NCBI GenBank assembly: GCA_902766085.1
Contig: CACXCH010000064.1
Span: 1-13,807 of the forward strand
DNA length: 13,807 nucleotides
Origin: an uncultured Eubacteriales bacterium
GTDB taxonomy: Bacteria > Bacillota > Clostridia > TANB77 > CAG-508
Direction of reading: 5' to 3'
Shown piece by piece: positions 5,798 through 13,651 of the stretch (positions are counted from its first letter, which is position 1; each line of letters starts with the position of its first letter). A model generated the notes under the pieces. It was given only the letters and a program-made list of their open reading frames with translations, searched no databases and was not told the DNA's origin. The position numbers were made by a program, and so were the translations under genes.

Positions 5798-7330
5798 ATG
5801 AGTAAAAATGTTAAAATGCTTATTATCTTAGACGGATTTGGCATTAATAATAATACAACAGGAAACGCAATAAAAAATGCTAACAAACCTAACATTGACA
5901 AACTAATGATGACATGCCCTACGGCAGAAATTCAAGCAAGCGGAGAAGCAGTTGGACTTCCTGAAGGACAAATGGGAAATTCAGAAGTAGGACACACAAA
6001 TATTGGAGCAGGCAGAATTGTATATCAAGAATTAACAAGAATTACAAAATCAATAGAGGATGGTGACTTTTTCAGCATCCCTGAGTTAACAGAAAGTATA
6101 GAAAACTGCAAGAAAAACCATACTAAATTACACATAATGGGGCTTGTTTCTGATGGTGGAGTGCATAGTCATCAAAGACATTTATACGCATTATTAGAAT
6201 TAGCTAAAAGAAAAGGACTAGATGATGTTTTCGTACATTGCTTTATGGATGGTAGAGATACTTTACCAGCCGCAGGAGAAGGCTATATCCAAAAACTAGA
6301 AGAAAAAATGAAAGAAAAAGGTGTAGGAAAAATCGCAACTATTTCTGGAAGATTCTATGCTATGGATAGAGATAAAAGATGGCCAAGAATTCAAAAAGCC
6401 TACGATGCAATGGTATTTGGAAAAGGAGAAACTGCTACATCAGCAATATCAGCAATTGAAAGCTCTTATCAAAAAGAAGTATTTGATGAATTTGTTGTTC
6501 CAACTGTTATTACAAACAATGGAAAAACAATTGCAACAATAGATGATGGTGATTCAGTAATATTCTTCAATTTCAGACCAGATAGAGCTAGACAAATTAC
6601 AAGAGCAATGGTTGATCCTAACTTTAAAGAATTTGAAACTAAAAAGATGAAGTTAGACTTTGTTACAATGACACAATATGATGACACAATTCCTAATGTA
6701 AAAGTTGCTTTCAAGCCTGAAACGTTGAAAAACACTTTTGGCGAGTATATAAGCAACAAAGGTATGACACAATTAAGAATAGCTGAAACGGAGAAATACG
6801 CACACGTAACATTTTTCTTTAATGGTGGTAGAGAAGAACCTTATAAAGGAGAGGATAGAATATTAATCCCTTCACCAAAGGTTGAAACCTATGATATGAA
6901 ACCTGAAATGAGTGCTTTTGAAATAACCGAAAATGTTGTAAAAGCAATAAATGAAGAAAAATACGATGCGATAATACTTAATTTTGCAAATCCTGATATG
7001 GTTGGACATACAGGAAACCTAGATGCAGCAATAAAAGCTGTTGAAGCGGTTGACAAATGCGTAGGAAAAATAATAGATGCATTAAGTAAACACAATGGCA
7101 CTTGTATAATTACAGCTGACCACGGAAATTGTGACCAGATGATTGACTATAAAACAGGTGATCCATTCACATCACATACAACAAATCCAGTACCAATTAT
7201 CCTTTATGGAGTTGAAAATGTTAAATTAAAAAATGGAAGACTATGTGATATAGCTCCAACATTACTTGATTTAATGGGACTTGATAAACCAAGTGAAATG
7301 ACAGGAGAAAGTCTAATTGTAAGAGACTAG
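5798..7330 (+). CDS. gpmI: 2,3-bisphosphoglycerate-independent phosphoglycerate mutase
   Basis: Converts 3-phosphoglycerate to 2-phosphoglycerate in the cytosol without a bisphosphoglycerate cofactor, through a phosphoserine intermediate and two metal ions, usually manganese. D12 in ILDGFGIN is a metal ligand. S62 in GQMGNSEVGHTNIGAG is the serine that is phosphorylated. Also present are SDGGVHSHQRH, HCFMDGRDT, SGRFYAMDRDKRW, NFRPDRARQI, and the C-terminal metal motifs NFANPDMVGHTG, TADHGNCDQM and SHTTNPVP of the alkaline phosphatase superfamily. The length, 510 residues, is normal. AAAGGA (5785-5790) fits the ATG. It closes the cluster in this window; in many Bacillota eno follows, but here a YezG-like gene does. 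Confidence 0.98.
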   Translation: MSKNVKMLIILDGFGINNNTTGNAIKNANKPNIDKLMMTCPTAEIQASGEAVGLPEGQMGNSEVGHTNIGAGRIVYQELTRITKSIEDGDFFSIPELTESIENCKKNHTKLHIMGLVSDGGVHSHQRHLYALLELAKRKGLDDVFVHCFMDGRDTLPAAGEGYIQKLEEKMKEKGVGKIATISGRFYAMDRDKRWPRIQKAYDAMVFGKGETATSAISAIESSYQKEVFDEFVVPTVITNNGKTIATIDDGDSVIFFNFRPDRARQITRAMVDPNFKEFETKKMKLDFVTMTQYDDTIPNVKVAFKPETLKNTFGEYISNKGMTQLRIAETEKYAHVTFFFNGGREEPYKGEDRILIPSPKVETYDMKPEMSAFEITENVVKAINEEKYDAIILNFANPDMVGHTGNLDAAIKAVEAVDKCVGKIIDALSKHNGTCIITADHGNCDQMIDYKTGDPFTSHTTNPVPIILYGVENVKLKNGRLCDIAPTLLDLMGLDKPSEMTGESLIVRD

Positions 7331-7351
7331 AGACTTTAATCTATGCAATTA

Positions 7352-7393
7352 ATTTTCTTTAATTAGTAGACCAAGCTTTCTAATAAAGAAAAT
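7352..7393 (+). other. Inverted repeat after gpmI, weak terminator candidate
   Basis: ATTTTCTTTAATTAG (7352-7366) and CTAATAAAGAAAAT (7380-7393) pair along their length with one bulged base around a 13-base loop. No T-run follows on the plus strand, so it is a poor intrinsic terminator. It may stabilise the 3' end of the glycolytic mRNA or be an attenuated stop. Confidence 0.4.
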
Positions 7394-7455
7394 AAAAAAC
7401 TTTCTAACTATAAAAATTTGACTTTACCTTAGAAAAATTGAGATTTTCTGAATAA

Positions 7456-7472
7456 AATTAAAAGTTTTAATT
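7456..7472 (+). promoter_or_regulatory. AT-only palindrome just upstream of the YezG-like gene
   Basis: AATTAAAA (7456-7463) and TTTTAATT (7465-7472) are perfect 8-base arms around a single G, 22 bases before the preferred ATG. It could be an operator or a leader hairpin, but AT-rich spacers produce such symmetry easily. Confidence 0.3.
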
Positions 7473-7494
7473 GTAACAAGGAATGATGGTAAAT

Positions 7495-8058
7495 ATGCAA
7501 AATGAAGTAAATGTTATATATAAAAAAATTCAAAATATTTTAAACCAACTTGTTCCAGAGAATTGGAAATCAATATATCTATATGCTTCAATGACAAATG
7601 GTGAGATGTATTTTTACTATAATCCAAAAAAACTAATAAAATCAAAACCAATAAATTGTTATGATATATCAAAAAAATTTAACATTGATGATGAATCTTA
7701 TGATAAAGAACTAAAAAAACTTTATATGTATATTCAAAAATTATATTCATCAACTAATGAAAGATGGACGAATATTACAATATCAATGGAAAACAATTTT
7801 TTCACGATAGAGTATCATTATAATGACTTAAACCATTCAAGATATACTGATTCAGAAAGAAGAACAGTTTGGTGCTATAAATACTTAAAAATGCCCATAG
7901 AAAGTTTTAGCTTTCGAGATAGGTTATTAATTGAGGGCTATCAAGAAGAAGGGAACATTAAACCATACATATATTCTGAAAAGTTACAACTAGAAAATGA
8001 AAATGATTTTCAGGCATTTAATAATATGCCCACAATAAACAATCAAATTTTGAAATAA
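7495..8058 (+). CDS. YezG/DUF600-like immunity (antitoxin) protein, no toxin gene in view
   Basis: The protein reads MQNEVNVIYKKIQNILNQLV at its start, then WKSIYLYASMTNGEMYFYY. The middle has RWTNITISMENNFFTIEYHY (W91) and the later part RRTVWCYKYLKMP (W126). From memory this order matches B. subtilis YezG and family PF04634. Known: YezG-type proteins neutralise the nuclease domain of LXG-type polymorphic toxins in the cytosol. Three in-frame ATGs exist. AAGGA (7478-7482) abuts the first (7483), so I prefer 7495, giving 187 residues; 7483 would add four. The last 40 or so residues after KYLKMP are not familiar to me. Four sampled 60-base rows hold 9-20 G+C, against 18-25 in sampled rows of gap, pgk and rel. 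No LXG or nuclease gene adjoins it, so it may be an orphan acquired by transfer. The family call is good, not certain. Confidence 0.75.
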   Translation: MQNEVNVIYKKIQNILNQLVPENWKSIYLYASMTNGEMYFYYNPKKLIKSKPINCYDISKKFNIDDESYDKELKKLYMYIQKLYSSTNERWTNITISMENNFFTIEYHYNDLNHSRYTDSERRTVWCYKYLKMPIESFSFRDRLLIEGYQEEGNIKPYIYSEKLQLENENDFQAFNNMPTINNQILK

Positions 8059-8144
8059 GCATAATGTTTTTGTTACAGGTTAAGGGTTTGTAAATTTAGA
8101 ATGCTTTCCAGCTTTTTTACTCTTAAAACCATTAACCTGTAACA
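8057..8144 (+). repeat. Interspersed inverted-repeat element, long copy
   Basis: TGTTACAGGTTAAGGGTTT (8071-8089) and AAACCATTAACCTGTAACA (8126-8144) are 19-base arms with one mismatch. In the 36-base loop, GTAAA (8090-8094) and TTTAC (8116-8120) can extend the fold, with GCT-TTCC-AGC at the tip. The right arm plus two bases (21 identical bases, 8124-8144) recurs at 13511-13531. The left flank AAGCATAATGTTT (8057-8069) recurs with one change at 13489-13501. This unit is 88 bases, the other 43. Confidence 0.8.
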
Positions 8145-8152
8145 TGTTTTTT
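8071..8152 (+). terminator. Terminator-like hairpin after the YezG-like gene
   Basis: The 19-base inverted repeat (8071-8089 with 8126-8144) is followed after TG by a run of six T (8147-8152). It starts 12 bases after the stop codon. The 36-base loop is long for a classic terminator, but internal pairing shortens it. Confidence 0.55.
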
Positions 8153-8166
8153 AAATAAGTAATAAT

Positions 8167-8220
8167 AATGTGTTGCCAAATACCGCAAAATGGTATAAAA
8201 TATAGGTAACACATTTTTTT
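8167..8220 (+). terminator. Second terminator-like hairpin, enclosing the recJ promoter
   Basis: AATGTGTTGCC (8167-8177) pairs with GGTAACACATT (8205-8215), 11 pairs counting one G-U, and seven T end the element (8214-8220). A smaller hairpin, ATACC (8180-8184) with GGTAT (8192-8196), sits in the loop. The T-run ends 15 bases before the recJ ATG. Confidence 0.6.
8173..8201 (+). promoter_or_regulatory. recJ promoter, lying within a terminator hairpin
   Basis: TTGCCA (8173-8178) and TAAAAT (8196-8201) are 17 bases apart; the alternative reading is the extended -10 TGGTATAAA (8191-8199). The -35 is in the left stem and the -10 in the loop, so transcripts begun here would start around 8206 in the right arm and could not form the hairpin. 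Confidence 0.55.
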
Positions 8221-8235
8221 AATAGGATAATTTTG

Positions 8236-9936
8236 ATGAAGAAAATATGGAAAGAACCAAAATACAATGATGACTTGTTAAAAAGAGCAGAAGAAATCAG
8301 CCGAAAGTTTAATATAAGTAATTTAGTTTCTAGAATCATAGCTAAGAAAAATTTAACAGACGAAGAAATTAAAGTTTTTTTATCTCCAACGAGATATGAT
8401 TTTCATGACCCATACTTAATGCCTGATATGGAAAAAGCACTTGACAGAATCCAAAAAGCAATAACAAATAATGAAAAAATAACAATTTATGGGGACTATG
8501 ATGTTGATGGAATAACAAGTGTAAGCATCTTAAAAAAATTTTTCAAAGATATAAATATTGAAACTGATGTTTACATACCTAATAGACTTTCTGAAGGATA
8601 TGGATTAAACAATGAAGCAATAGAGAAAATAGGTCAAAACAAAACAAATTTGATTATTACAGTTGACTGTGGAATAACATCTATTAATGAAGTTGAAAAA
8701 GCAAAAAGTCTAAATATGGATGTTATTATTACAGACCATCACGAGCCAGGAGAAAAAATTCCTGACGCGATTGCTGTAATTGATTGTAAAAGAGATGACA
8801 GTAAATATCCTTTTAGAGAATTAGCGGGATGTGGAGTTGCATTTAAATTAACTCAAGGCATCTCTAAAAGATTGAATCTTGAAGAAAATTTGAGCTTAAA
8901 AAATTTGGATTTAGCTTGTATAGGTACAATATCAGACATTGTTCCATTAGTTGATGAAAACAGAACAATAGCTAAATTAGGACTTATGCTTGTAAACAAA
9001 ACTAAAAACATTGGACTAAAAGAGCTAATTAATCAAACAAAATATAAAAAAATTGAATCTGAAACTGTATCATTTGGATTATCGCCAAGGATAAATGCAT
9101 CTGGAAGAATGGGACATCAAGAAGATGCTCTTGACTTATTTTTAACAAATGATCCTATTAGGGCAAGAGAGCTTGCAAAAAAGTTAGAAGATTATAATTT
9201 ACAAAGGCAAGAAATTGAAAAAAGAATATTTGATGAGGCTACAAAAATGGTTGACGAGGACAATGAGGAAAAGAAGTGCATAGTCCTTGGAAATGAGAAT
9301 TGGCATCACGGAATAATAGGAATAGTTTCATCAAAAATTACTGAAAAATATTATAAACCAAGCATACTTATTTGTTTTGAAGGAGAGGATGCAAAAGGCT
9401 CTGGAAGAAGCATAAATGGATTTGATTTGCATAAAGCTGTTGAAAACTGTAAGGATGACTTAACCGCTTGCGGAGGACATAGTATGGCTGTTGGAGTAAG
9501 CCTAAAGACATCAAAATTTAAAAAATTTAAAAGCGACTTTGAAAAATATGCTGATAAAGAAATTACAGATGATATGCTAAACAAAATAATAAACATAGAT
9601 GAAATAGTTACAAAAAAAGATATGAGCATCGATGCCATTAATGACCTAAAAAAGCTTGAACCTTATGGCGAAGGCAACAAAAAAACACTTATTCTATATA
9701 AAAATTTGAAAATTAACTCTATAAGAACATTAACAGATGGGAAGCATTTAAAACTTTTGCTAGAAGATGATGGAACAAATATCGATGCAATGGGTTTTGG
9801 AATGGGAATGTTGGCAGATAGCTACAAGATTGGCGACAAAATTGATATTGTAGGAAATATAGAAATTAATTCCTATAATGGCTATAACAAAATTCAGTTA
9901 ATTATAACTGATTTAAGAAAATCAATATTGCAGTAA
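8236..9936 (+). CDS. recJ: Single-stranded-DNA-specific exonuclease RecJ
   Basis: A 5'-to-3' exonuclease acting on single-stranded DNA in recombination and repair in the cytosol. The DHH phosphoesterase motifs are all present: D87, D89 and D91 in YGDYDVDGIT, D144 in TVDCGIT, DHH at 167-169, and D234 in GTISDIVPL. The DHHA1 domain follows with WHHGIIGIVSSKI, GSGRSINGFDLHKAVE and GGHSMAVGV (H415), and then a C-terminal OB-like region. The length is 566 residues, normal for the core RecJ of Bacillota. The start is ATG 8236, not the TTG one codon earlier, since AGGA (8224-8227) gives an 8-base spacing. It has its own promoter, enclosed by a terminator-like hairpin. rel follows after 71 bases; the usual apt gene between them is absent. 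Confidence 0.96.
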   Translation: MKKIWKEPKYNDDLLKRAEEISRKFNISNLVSRIIAKKNLTDEEIKVFLSPTRYDFHDPYLMPDMEKALDRIQKAITNNEKITIYGDYDVDGITSVSILKKFFKDINIETDVYIPNRLSEGYGLNNEAIEKIGQNKTNLIITVDCGITSINEVEKAKSLNMDVIITDHHEPGEKIPDAIAVIDCKRDDSKYPFRELAGCGVAFKLTQGISKRLNLEENLSLKNLDLACIGTISDIVPLVDENRTIAKLGLMLVNKTKNIGLKELINQTKYKKIESETVSFGLSPRINASGRMGHQEDALDLFLTNDPIRARELAKKLEDYNLQRQEIEKRIFDEATKMVDEDNEEKKCIVLGNENWHHGIIGIVSSKITEKYYKPSILICFEGEDAKGSGRSINGFDLHKAVENCKDDLTACGGHSMAVGVSLKTSKFKKFKSDFEKYADKEITDDMLNKIINIDEIVTKKDMSIDAINDLKKLEPYGEGNKKTLILYKNLKINSIRTLTDGKHLKLLLEDDGTNIDAMGFGMGMLADSYKIGDKIDIVGNIEINSYNGYNKIQLIITDLRKSILQ

Positions 9937-10007
9937 TCATTAACGTATTTATGATTTTGAAAATATGAATATTAATAAACTTATAAAACTAAAAGGAAGT
10001 GATAAAT

Positions 10008-12209
10008 TTGTCAGAAGTAAAGGAATATACAATTGAAGACGTAATACAAGAGCAAAAAAAACATAATAGAAAATGTGATGTAAAGAAAATAAGGAAAGCG
10101 TATGAATATGCAGTTAAGCATCATGGTGACCAAAAACGTAAATCAGGTGAACCATATATAATTCACCCTGTTCAAGTTGCATATATTTTATCAACGCTTG
10201 GACTTGATGATGACACTATTTGTGCTGCTCTTATGCATGATCTAGTTGAAGATACAGATGTAACAATCGAAGATATTTCAACAAATTTTAGCCCAGAAAT
10301 TGCAGAAATGGTAAATGGAGTTACTAAACTTGGACAAATTAATTACATAAGTAAAGAGGAACAACAAGTTGAAAACTATAGAAAAATGTTCTTAGCAATG
10401 GGAAAAGACATAAGGGTTATACTAATTAAACTTGCAGATAGATTGCATAATATGAGAACATTAAAATATTTATCTCGTGATAGACAAATAGCTAATGCGA
10501 AAGAAACAATGGAATTATACGCACCACTTGCTAATAGACTAGGTGTATATTCACTAAAATGGGAACTTGAAGATTTGTCATTTAAGTATTTATACCCAGA
10601 AGAATATAGAGAAATAGTTGAAGGAATTAACAAAAAAAGAGAAGAACGCTTAAAATTTATTGATATGATTATGGACGAGATTAGAGTAAACTTAAAGAAA
10701 AATCATATTGAAGCTGAGGTTACTGGCAGAGCAAAACATTTATATTCAATTTATAGAAAAATGCAAAGAGATAATAAAACATTGGACCAAATTTATGATT
10801 TATTTGCACTTCGAATTTTAGTTAATTCTGTAAAAGATTGTTATGCTGCACTTGGTGTTGTACATGAACTTTACACACCAATGCCAGGAAGATTTAAGGA
10901 CTATATTGCCGTACCAAAACCTAATATGTATCAATCATTACACACAACATTGATTGGTGAAAATGGTACTCCATTTGAGGTACAAATTCGTACATACAAT
11001 ATGCATAGAGTGGCTGAATATGGTATTGCAGCACACTGGGCATATAAAGAGCAAAGTTTCTTAAAAGGAAAAAAGGCAAATGTAGTAGTTACTGATGACA
11101 AGTTAGCTTGGCTTAGAGAAAGTTTGGAGTGGCAGAAGGATATGCAAGACCCACAAGAGTTTTTGGCCACACTAAAAACTGAACTTTTTGAGGACGAGGT
11201 ATATGTGTTCACACCAAAGGGAGAAATAAAAACATTGCCTAAGGGAAGCACCCCTATTGACTTTGCATACCAAATTCACGCTGAAATTGGAAACAAGATG
11301 GTAGGAGCCAAAATAAATAGCAAAATGATGCCAATTATTACCAAGCTAAATAATGGTGATATTGTTGAAATCATTACAAGTGATAATAGCAAAGGACCAA
11401 GCAGAGACTGGTTAAAATTTGTAAAGAGCTCACAAGCTAAAAACAAAATTCAGCAATGGTTTAAAAAACACGACAGACAAAAAGATATTGAAAAAGGCAA
11501 GGAATTAATTGAAAAAGAAATAAAAAGAATTGGAATGACCTATGAAGACCTATTCAATGAAAAATATTATAAACCTATGCTCCAAAGATATAGCTTTAAA
11601 ACACTTGATGATATGTATGCTTCTGTAGGATTTGGCTCAATAGGAGCTGGAAAAATCATTACAAGAACATTAGAGGAATACAAAAAGTACAACAAAGAAG
11701 CACAAAATGTTGAGAAAAAAATTGAAGAATTACAACAAGTAAAGAAAACATATAATAACAAATCAAAAACCGGAGTCATTGTAAAGGGAATTGACAACTG
11801 CCTTGTAAAATTATCAAAATGCTGTAATCCTGTACAAGGAGATGAGATTGTTGGATATATTACAAGAGGTAGAGGGGTAACAGTACATAGAAAAGATTGT
11901 AAAAATGTAAAAGATCTACTTAAGGACGAAGGAAGAATTATTGAAGTTTATTGGGACACTCAAAAAGAGAGTTCATATAATGTAGATATTAATATTTTTG
12001 CAAACGACAGAGATGGACTATTAGCAGATATCATTAAAGTAATAAGTAATTCCCCATCAAAATTAATCGAGGTTTTTGCAAAATCAAACCCTGAAAAAAT
12101 ATCAACAATCGAGATGACTCTAGAAGTAAAAAATACAGAAGATTTAAATAGAATAATAAGGCAAATTGGAAAAGTTGACAGCGTATATGATGTTAGAAGA
12201 AAGAAATAG
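10008..12209 (+). CDS. rel: Bifunctional (p)ppGpp synthetase/hydrolase (RelA/SpoT family)
   Basis: Makes (p)ppGpp from ATP and GDP/GTP when uncharged tRNA sits in the ribosome, and hydrolyses it otherwise. I chose TTG 10008 (733 residues): GGAAG (9995-9999) lies 8 bases upstream, whereas GTG 9999 is part of the ribosome binding site. From this start the HD residues R44, H53, H77, D78, E81, D82, D144 and N148 fall at the numbers I recall for the streptococcal Rel. The synthetase domain has D264, RFKD (295-298) and E324. The RxKD form marks bifunctional Rel, not synthetase-only RelA (ExDD). A TGS domain starts near 393. The zinc-finger domain has C598, C605, C606, H627 and C631, and an ACT domain ends the protein. 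hisS follows after 14 bases, so the two are cotranscribed. A weak promoter (TTGAAA 9957, TATAAA 9982, 19-base spacer) may precede it. Confidence 0.97.
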   Translation: MSEVKEYTIEDVIQEQKKHNRKCDVKKIRKAYEYAVKHHGDQKRKSGEPYIIHPVQVAYILSTLGLDDDTICAALMHDLVEDTDVTIEDISTNFSPEIAEMVNGVTKLGQINYISKEEQQVENYRKMFLAMGKDIRVILIKLADRLHNMRTLKYLSRDRQIANAKETMELYAPLANRLGVYSLKWELEDLSFKYLYPEEYREIVEGINKKREERLKFIDMIMDEIRVNLKKNHIEAEVTGRAKHLYSIYRKMQRDNKTLDQIYDLFALRILVNSVKDCYAALGVVHELYTPMPGRFKDYIAVPKPNMYQSLHTTLIGENGTPFEVQIRTYNMHRVAEYGIAAHWAYKEQSFLKGKKANVVVTDDKLAWLRESLEWQKDMQDPQEFLATLKTELFEDEVYVFTPKGEIKTLPKGSTPIDFAYQIHAEIGNKMVGAKINSKMMPIITKLNNGDIVEIITSDNSKGPSRDWLKFVKSSQAKNKIQQWFKKHDRQKDIEKGKELIEKEIKRIGMTYEDLFNEKYYKPMLQRYSFKTLDDMYASVGFGSIGAGKIITRTLEEYKKYNKEAQNVEKKIEELQQVKKTYNNKSKTGVIVKGIDNCLVKLSKCCNPVQGDEIVGYITRGRGVTVHRKDCKNVKDLLKDEGRIIEVYWDTQKESSYNVDINIFANDRDGLLADIIKVISNSPSKLIEVFAKSNPEKISTIEMTLEVKNTEDLNRIIRQIGKVDSVYDVRRKK

Positions 12210-12223
12210 GAGATGAGATTTAG

Positions 12224-13477
12224 ATGATACAAAAATTAAAAGGAACACGTGACATAATTCCAGGAGAGATTGAAATTTGGCAATATATAGAATCAAAAGC
12301 AAAGAATGTTTTTGAAAATTATGGCTTTTCAGAAATACGTACTCCAGTAATTGAAGCAACAGAGCTATTTCAAAGAGGTGTAGGAGAAGCAACAGATGTA
12401 GTACAAAAAGAAATGTATGTGTTTAATGACAAGGCTAATAGAAGCATTAGCTTAAGGCCAGAAGGAACAGCAGGAGTTATTAGAGCGTTTATTGAAAATG
12501 GTATGGCAAGTATGCCATCGCCAACAAAGCTATATTATGAAATGTCAATGTATAGATATGAAAATGTACAAAAAGGCAGACAAAGAGAGTTTCATCAAAT
12601 AGGAACTGAACTTATAGGCTCAGGAAGCTATATGGCAGATATTGAAATCATTTCAATGATAACTAAGTTCTTAAAAGAATTGAACATTAACAATGTAAAA
12701 CTTGAAATAAATTCAATAGGATGTAAAAACTGTAGGGCAGAATACATAAAAGCTTTAAAAGATTATATAAGGCCAAATCTTGATAAATATTGCGACACTT
12801 GTAAATCACGTTTTGAAAAAAATCCAATGAGAATATTAGATTGCAAAGAAGAACAATGCAGAAAATTAAATCAAAATGCTCCACAAATAATAGACTATTT
12901 ATGTGAAGAATGCAAAGAACATTTTGAAAAAGTAAAAGAAGGATTGCAAGACCTAAACATAAATTATACCATTAATAGTAGAATCGTCAGGGGACTTGAC
13001 TACTACACAAAAACAGTATTTGAATTTATCTCAGAAGAGGATGACTTAACTGTTGTTGGCGGAGGAAGGTATGATGACTTAATAGAAGAACTAGGTGGTC
13101 CAAAAACACCAGCAATAGGATTTGGAGCAGGAGAAGAAAGACTTGTTTCAGTTTTCGAAAACTCGAATAAGAACATAATAAACAGTATAAAACAAGTACC
13201 AAAAGTATTTGTAGCCTGCATCGGAGATGATGCAAAAAGATTTACAAACAAATTTGTAGAAGAATTAAGAGACCAAAACATAAATGCATCAAAAGATATA
13301 ATGGAAAGAGGCATAAAAGCCCAATTCAAATATGCAGACAAAATAGGAGCAAAATATACAATTACAATAGGGGACAACGAAATAAAAACTGGAAAAGTAT
13401 CAGTAAAAGAAATGACAACAGGAAATACTAAAGAGCTTGAAATAAAACAAGTAGCTGATTTTTTGAAACAAAACTAA
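12224..13477 (+). CDS. hisS: Histidyl-tRNA synthetase
   Basis: Charges tRNA-His with histidine using ATP in the cytosol; class II, a homodimer. KGTRDIIP is at the N-terminus, motif 2 has R111 and E113 in MYRYENVQKGRQREFHQIGTE, the histidine-binding signature is RGLDYYTKTVFEF (R256-), and motif 3 ends GFGAGEERL (R306). An anticodon-binding domain follows. The length, 417 residues, is normal. The insertion domain is cysteine-rich, with C167/C170, C190/C193, C207/C212 and C227/C230 in four pairs, which suggests a metal site; from memory such cysteines occur in other clostridial HisRS. AGGAGATGA (12208-12216) overlaps the rel stop codon, so the two genes are translationally close. No T-box leader is present, as the gene has no leader of its own. 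A strong terminator follows. Confidence 0.97.
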   Translation: MIQKLKGTRDIIPGEIEIWQYIESKAKNVFENYGFSEIRTPVIEATELFQRGVGEATDVVQKEMYVFNDKANRSISLRPEGTAGVIRAFIENGMASMPSPTKLYYEMSMYRYENVQKGRQREFHQIGTELIGSGSYMADIEIISMITKFLKELNINNVKLEINSIGCKNCRAEYIKALKDYIRPNLDKYCDTCKSRFEKNPMRILDCKEEQCRKLNQNAPQIIDYLCEECKEHFEKVKEGLQDLNINYTINSRIVRGLDYYTKTVFEFISEEDDLTVVGGGRYDDLIEELGGPKTPAIGFGAGEERLVSVFENSNKNIINSIKQVPKVFVACIGDDAKRFTNKFVEELRDQNINASKDIMERGIKAQFKYADKIGAKYTITIGDNEIKTGKVSVKEMTTGNTKELEIKQVADFLKQN

Positions 13478-13488
13478 AAAAATCAACA

Positions 13489-13531
13489 AAGCATAATATT
13501 TAATGGCTAGTAAAACCATTAACCTGTAACA
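13489..13531 (+). repeat. Interspersed element, short copy
   Basis: This 43-base unit begins AAGCATAATATTT and ends with the same 21 bases as the element after the YezG-like gene (13511-13531 equals 8124-8144). The left arm and most of the loop of the long copy are missing. A shorter stem is possible here: TTAATGG (13500-13506) with CCATTAA (13516-13522). Both copies directly follow a gene and precede a terminator-like hairpin. Confidence 0.75.
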
Positions 13532-13570
13532 ACAAATCAACATTTTTTATAAAAAGTGTTGATTTGTTTT
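13531..13570 (+). terminator. Rho-independent terminator of rel-hisS
   Basis: AACAAATCAACA (13531-13542) pairs perfectly with TGTTGATTTGTT (13557-13568), and the T and A runs inside (13544-13548, 13551-13555) prolong the stem almost to the tip. Four T (13567-13570) end it. Its right arm contains the -35 of the next gene. Confidence 0.82.
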
Positions 13571-13587
13571 CATTATTAGCATATAAT
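13559..13587 (+). promoter_or_regulatory. Promoter of the symporter gene
   Basis: TTGATT (13559-13564), 17 bases and a perfect TATAAT (13582-13587) make a strong vegetative promoter. The expected start near 13594 leaves a leader of roughly 58 bases. The -35 is inside the right arm of the hisS terminator. Confidence 0.78.
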
Positions 13588-13601
13588 GTTATCAAATTCT
13601 A

Positions 13602-13619
13602 AGAATATAATTATATTCT
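13602..13619 (+). promoter_or_regulatory. 18-bp perfect palindrome in the symporter leader
   Basis: AGAATATAATTATATTCT reads the same on both strands; CT (13599-13600) and AG (13620-13621) extend it past one bulged A. It lies about 8 bases after the expected transcription start, a typical roadblock operator position. As RNA its tip would be poor, so a DNA-binding dimer is more likely. Confidence 0.5.
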
Positions 13620-13651
13620 AGTTACCATCTTTTTTAAGAGAGGTAGTATTA

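Noticed and set aside
12180..12223. T-box leader for hisS
   Set aside because: Only 14 bases separate rel and hisS, leaving no room for a leader.
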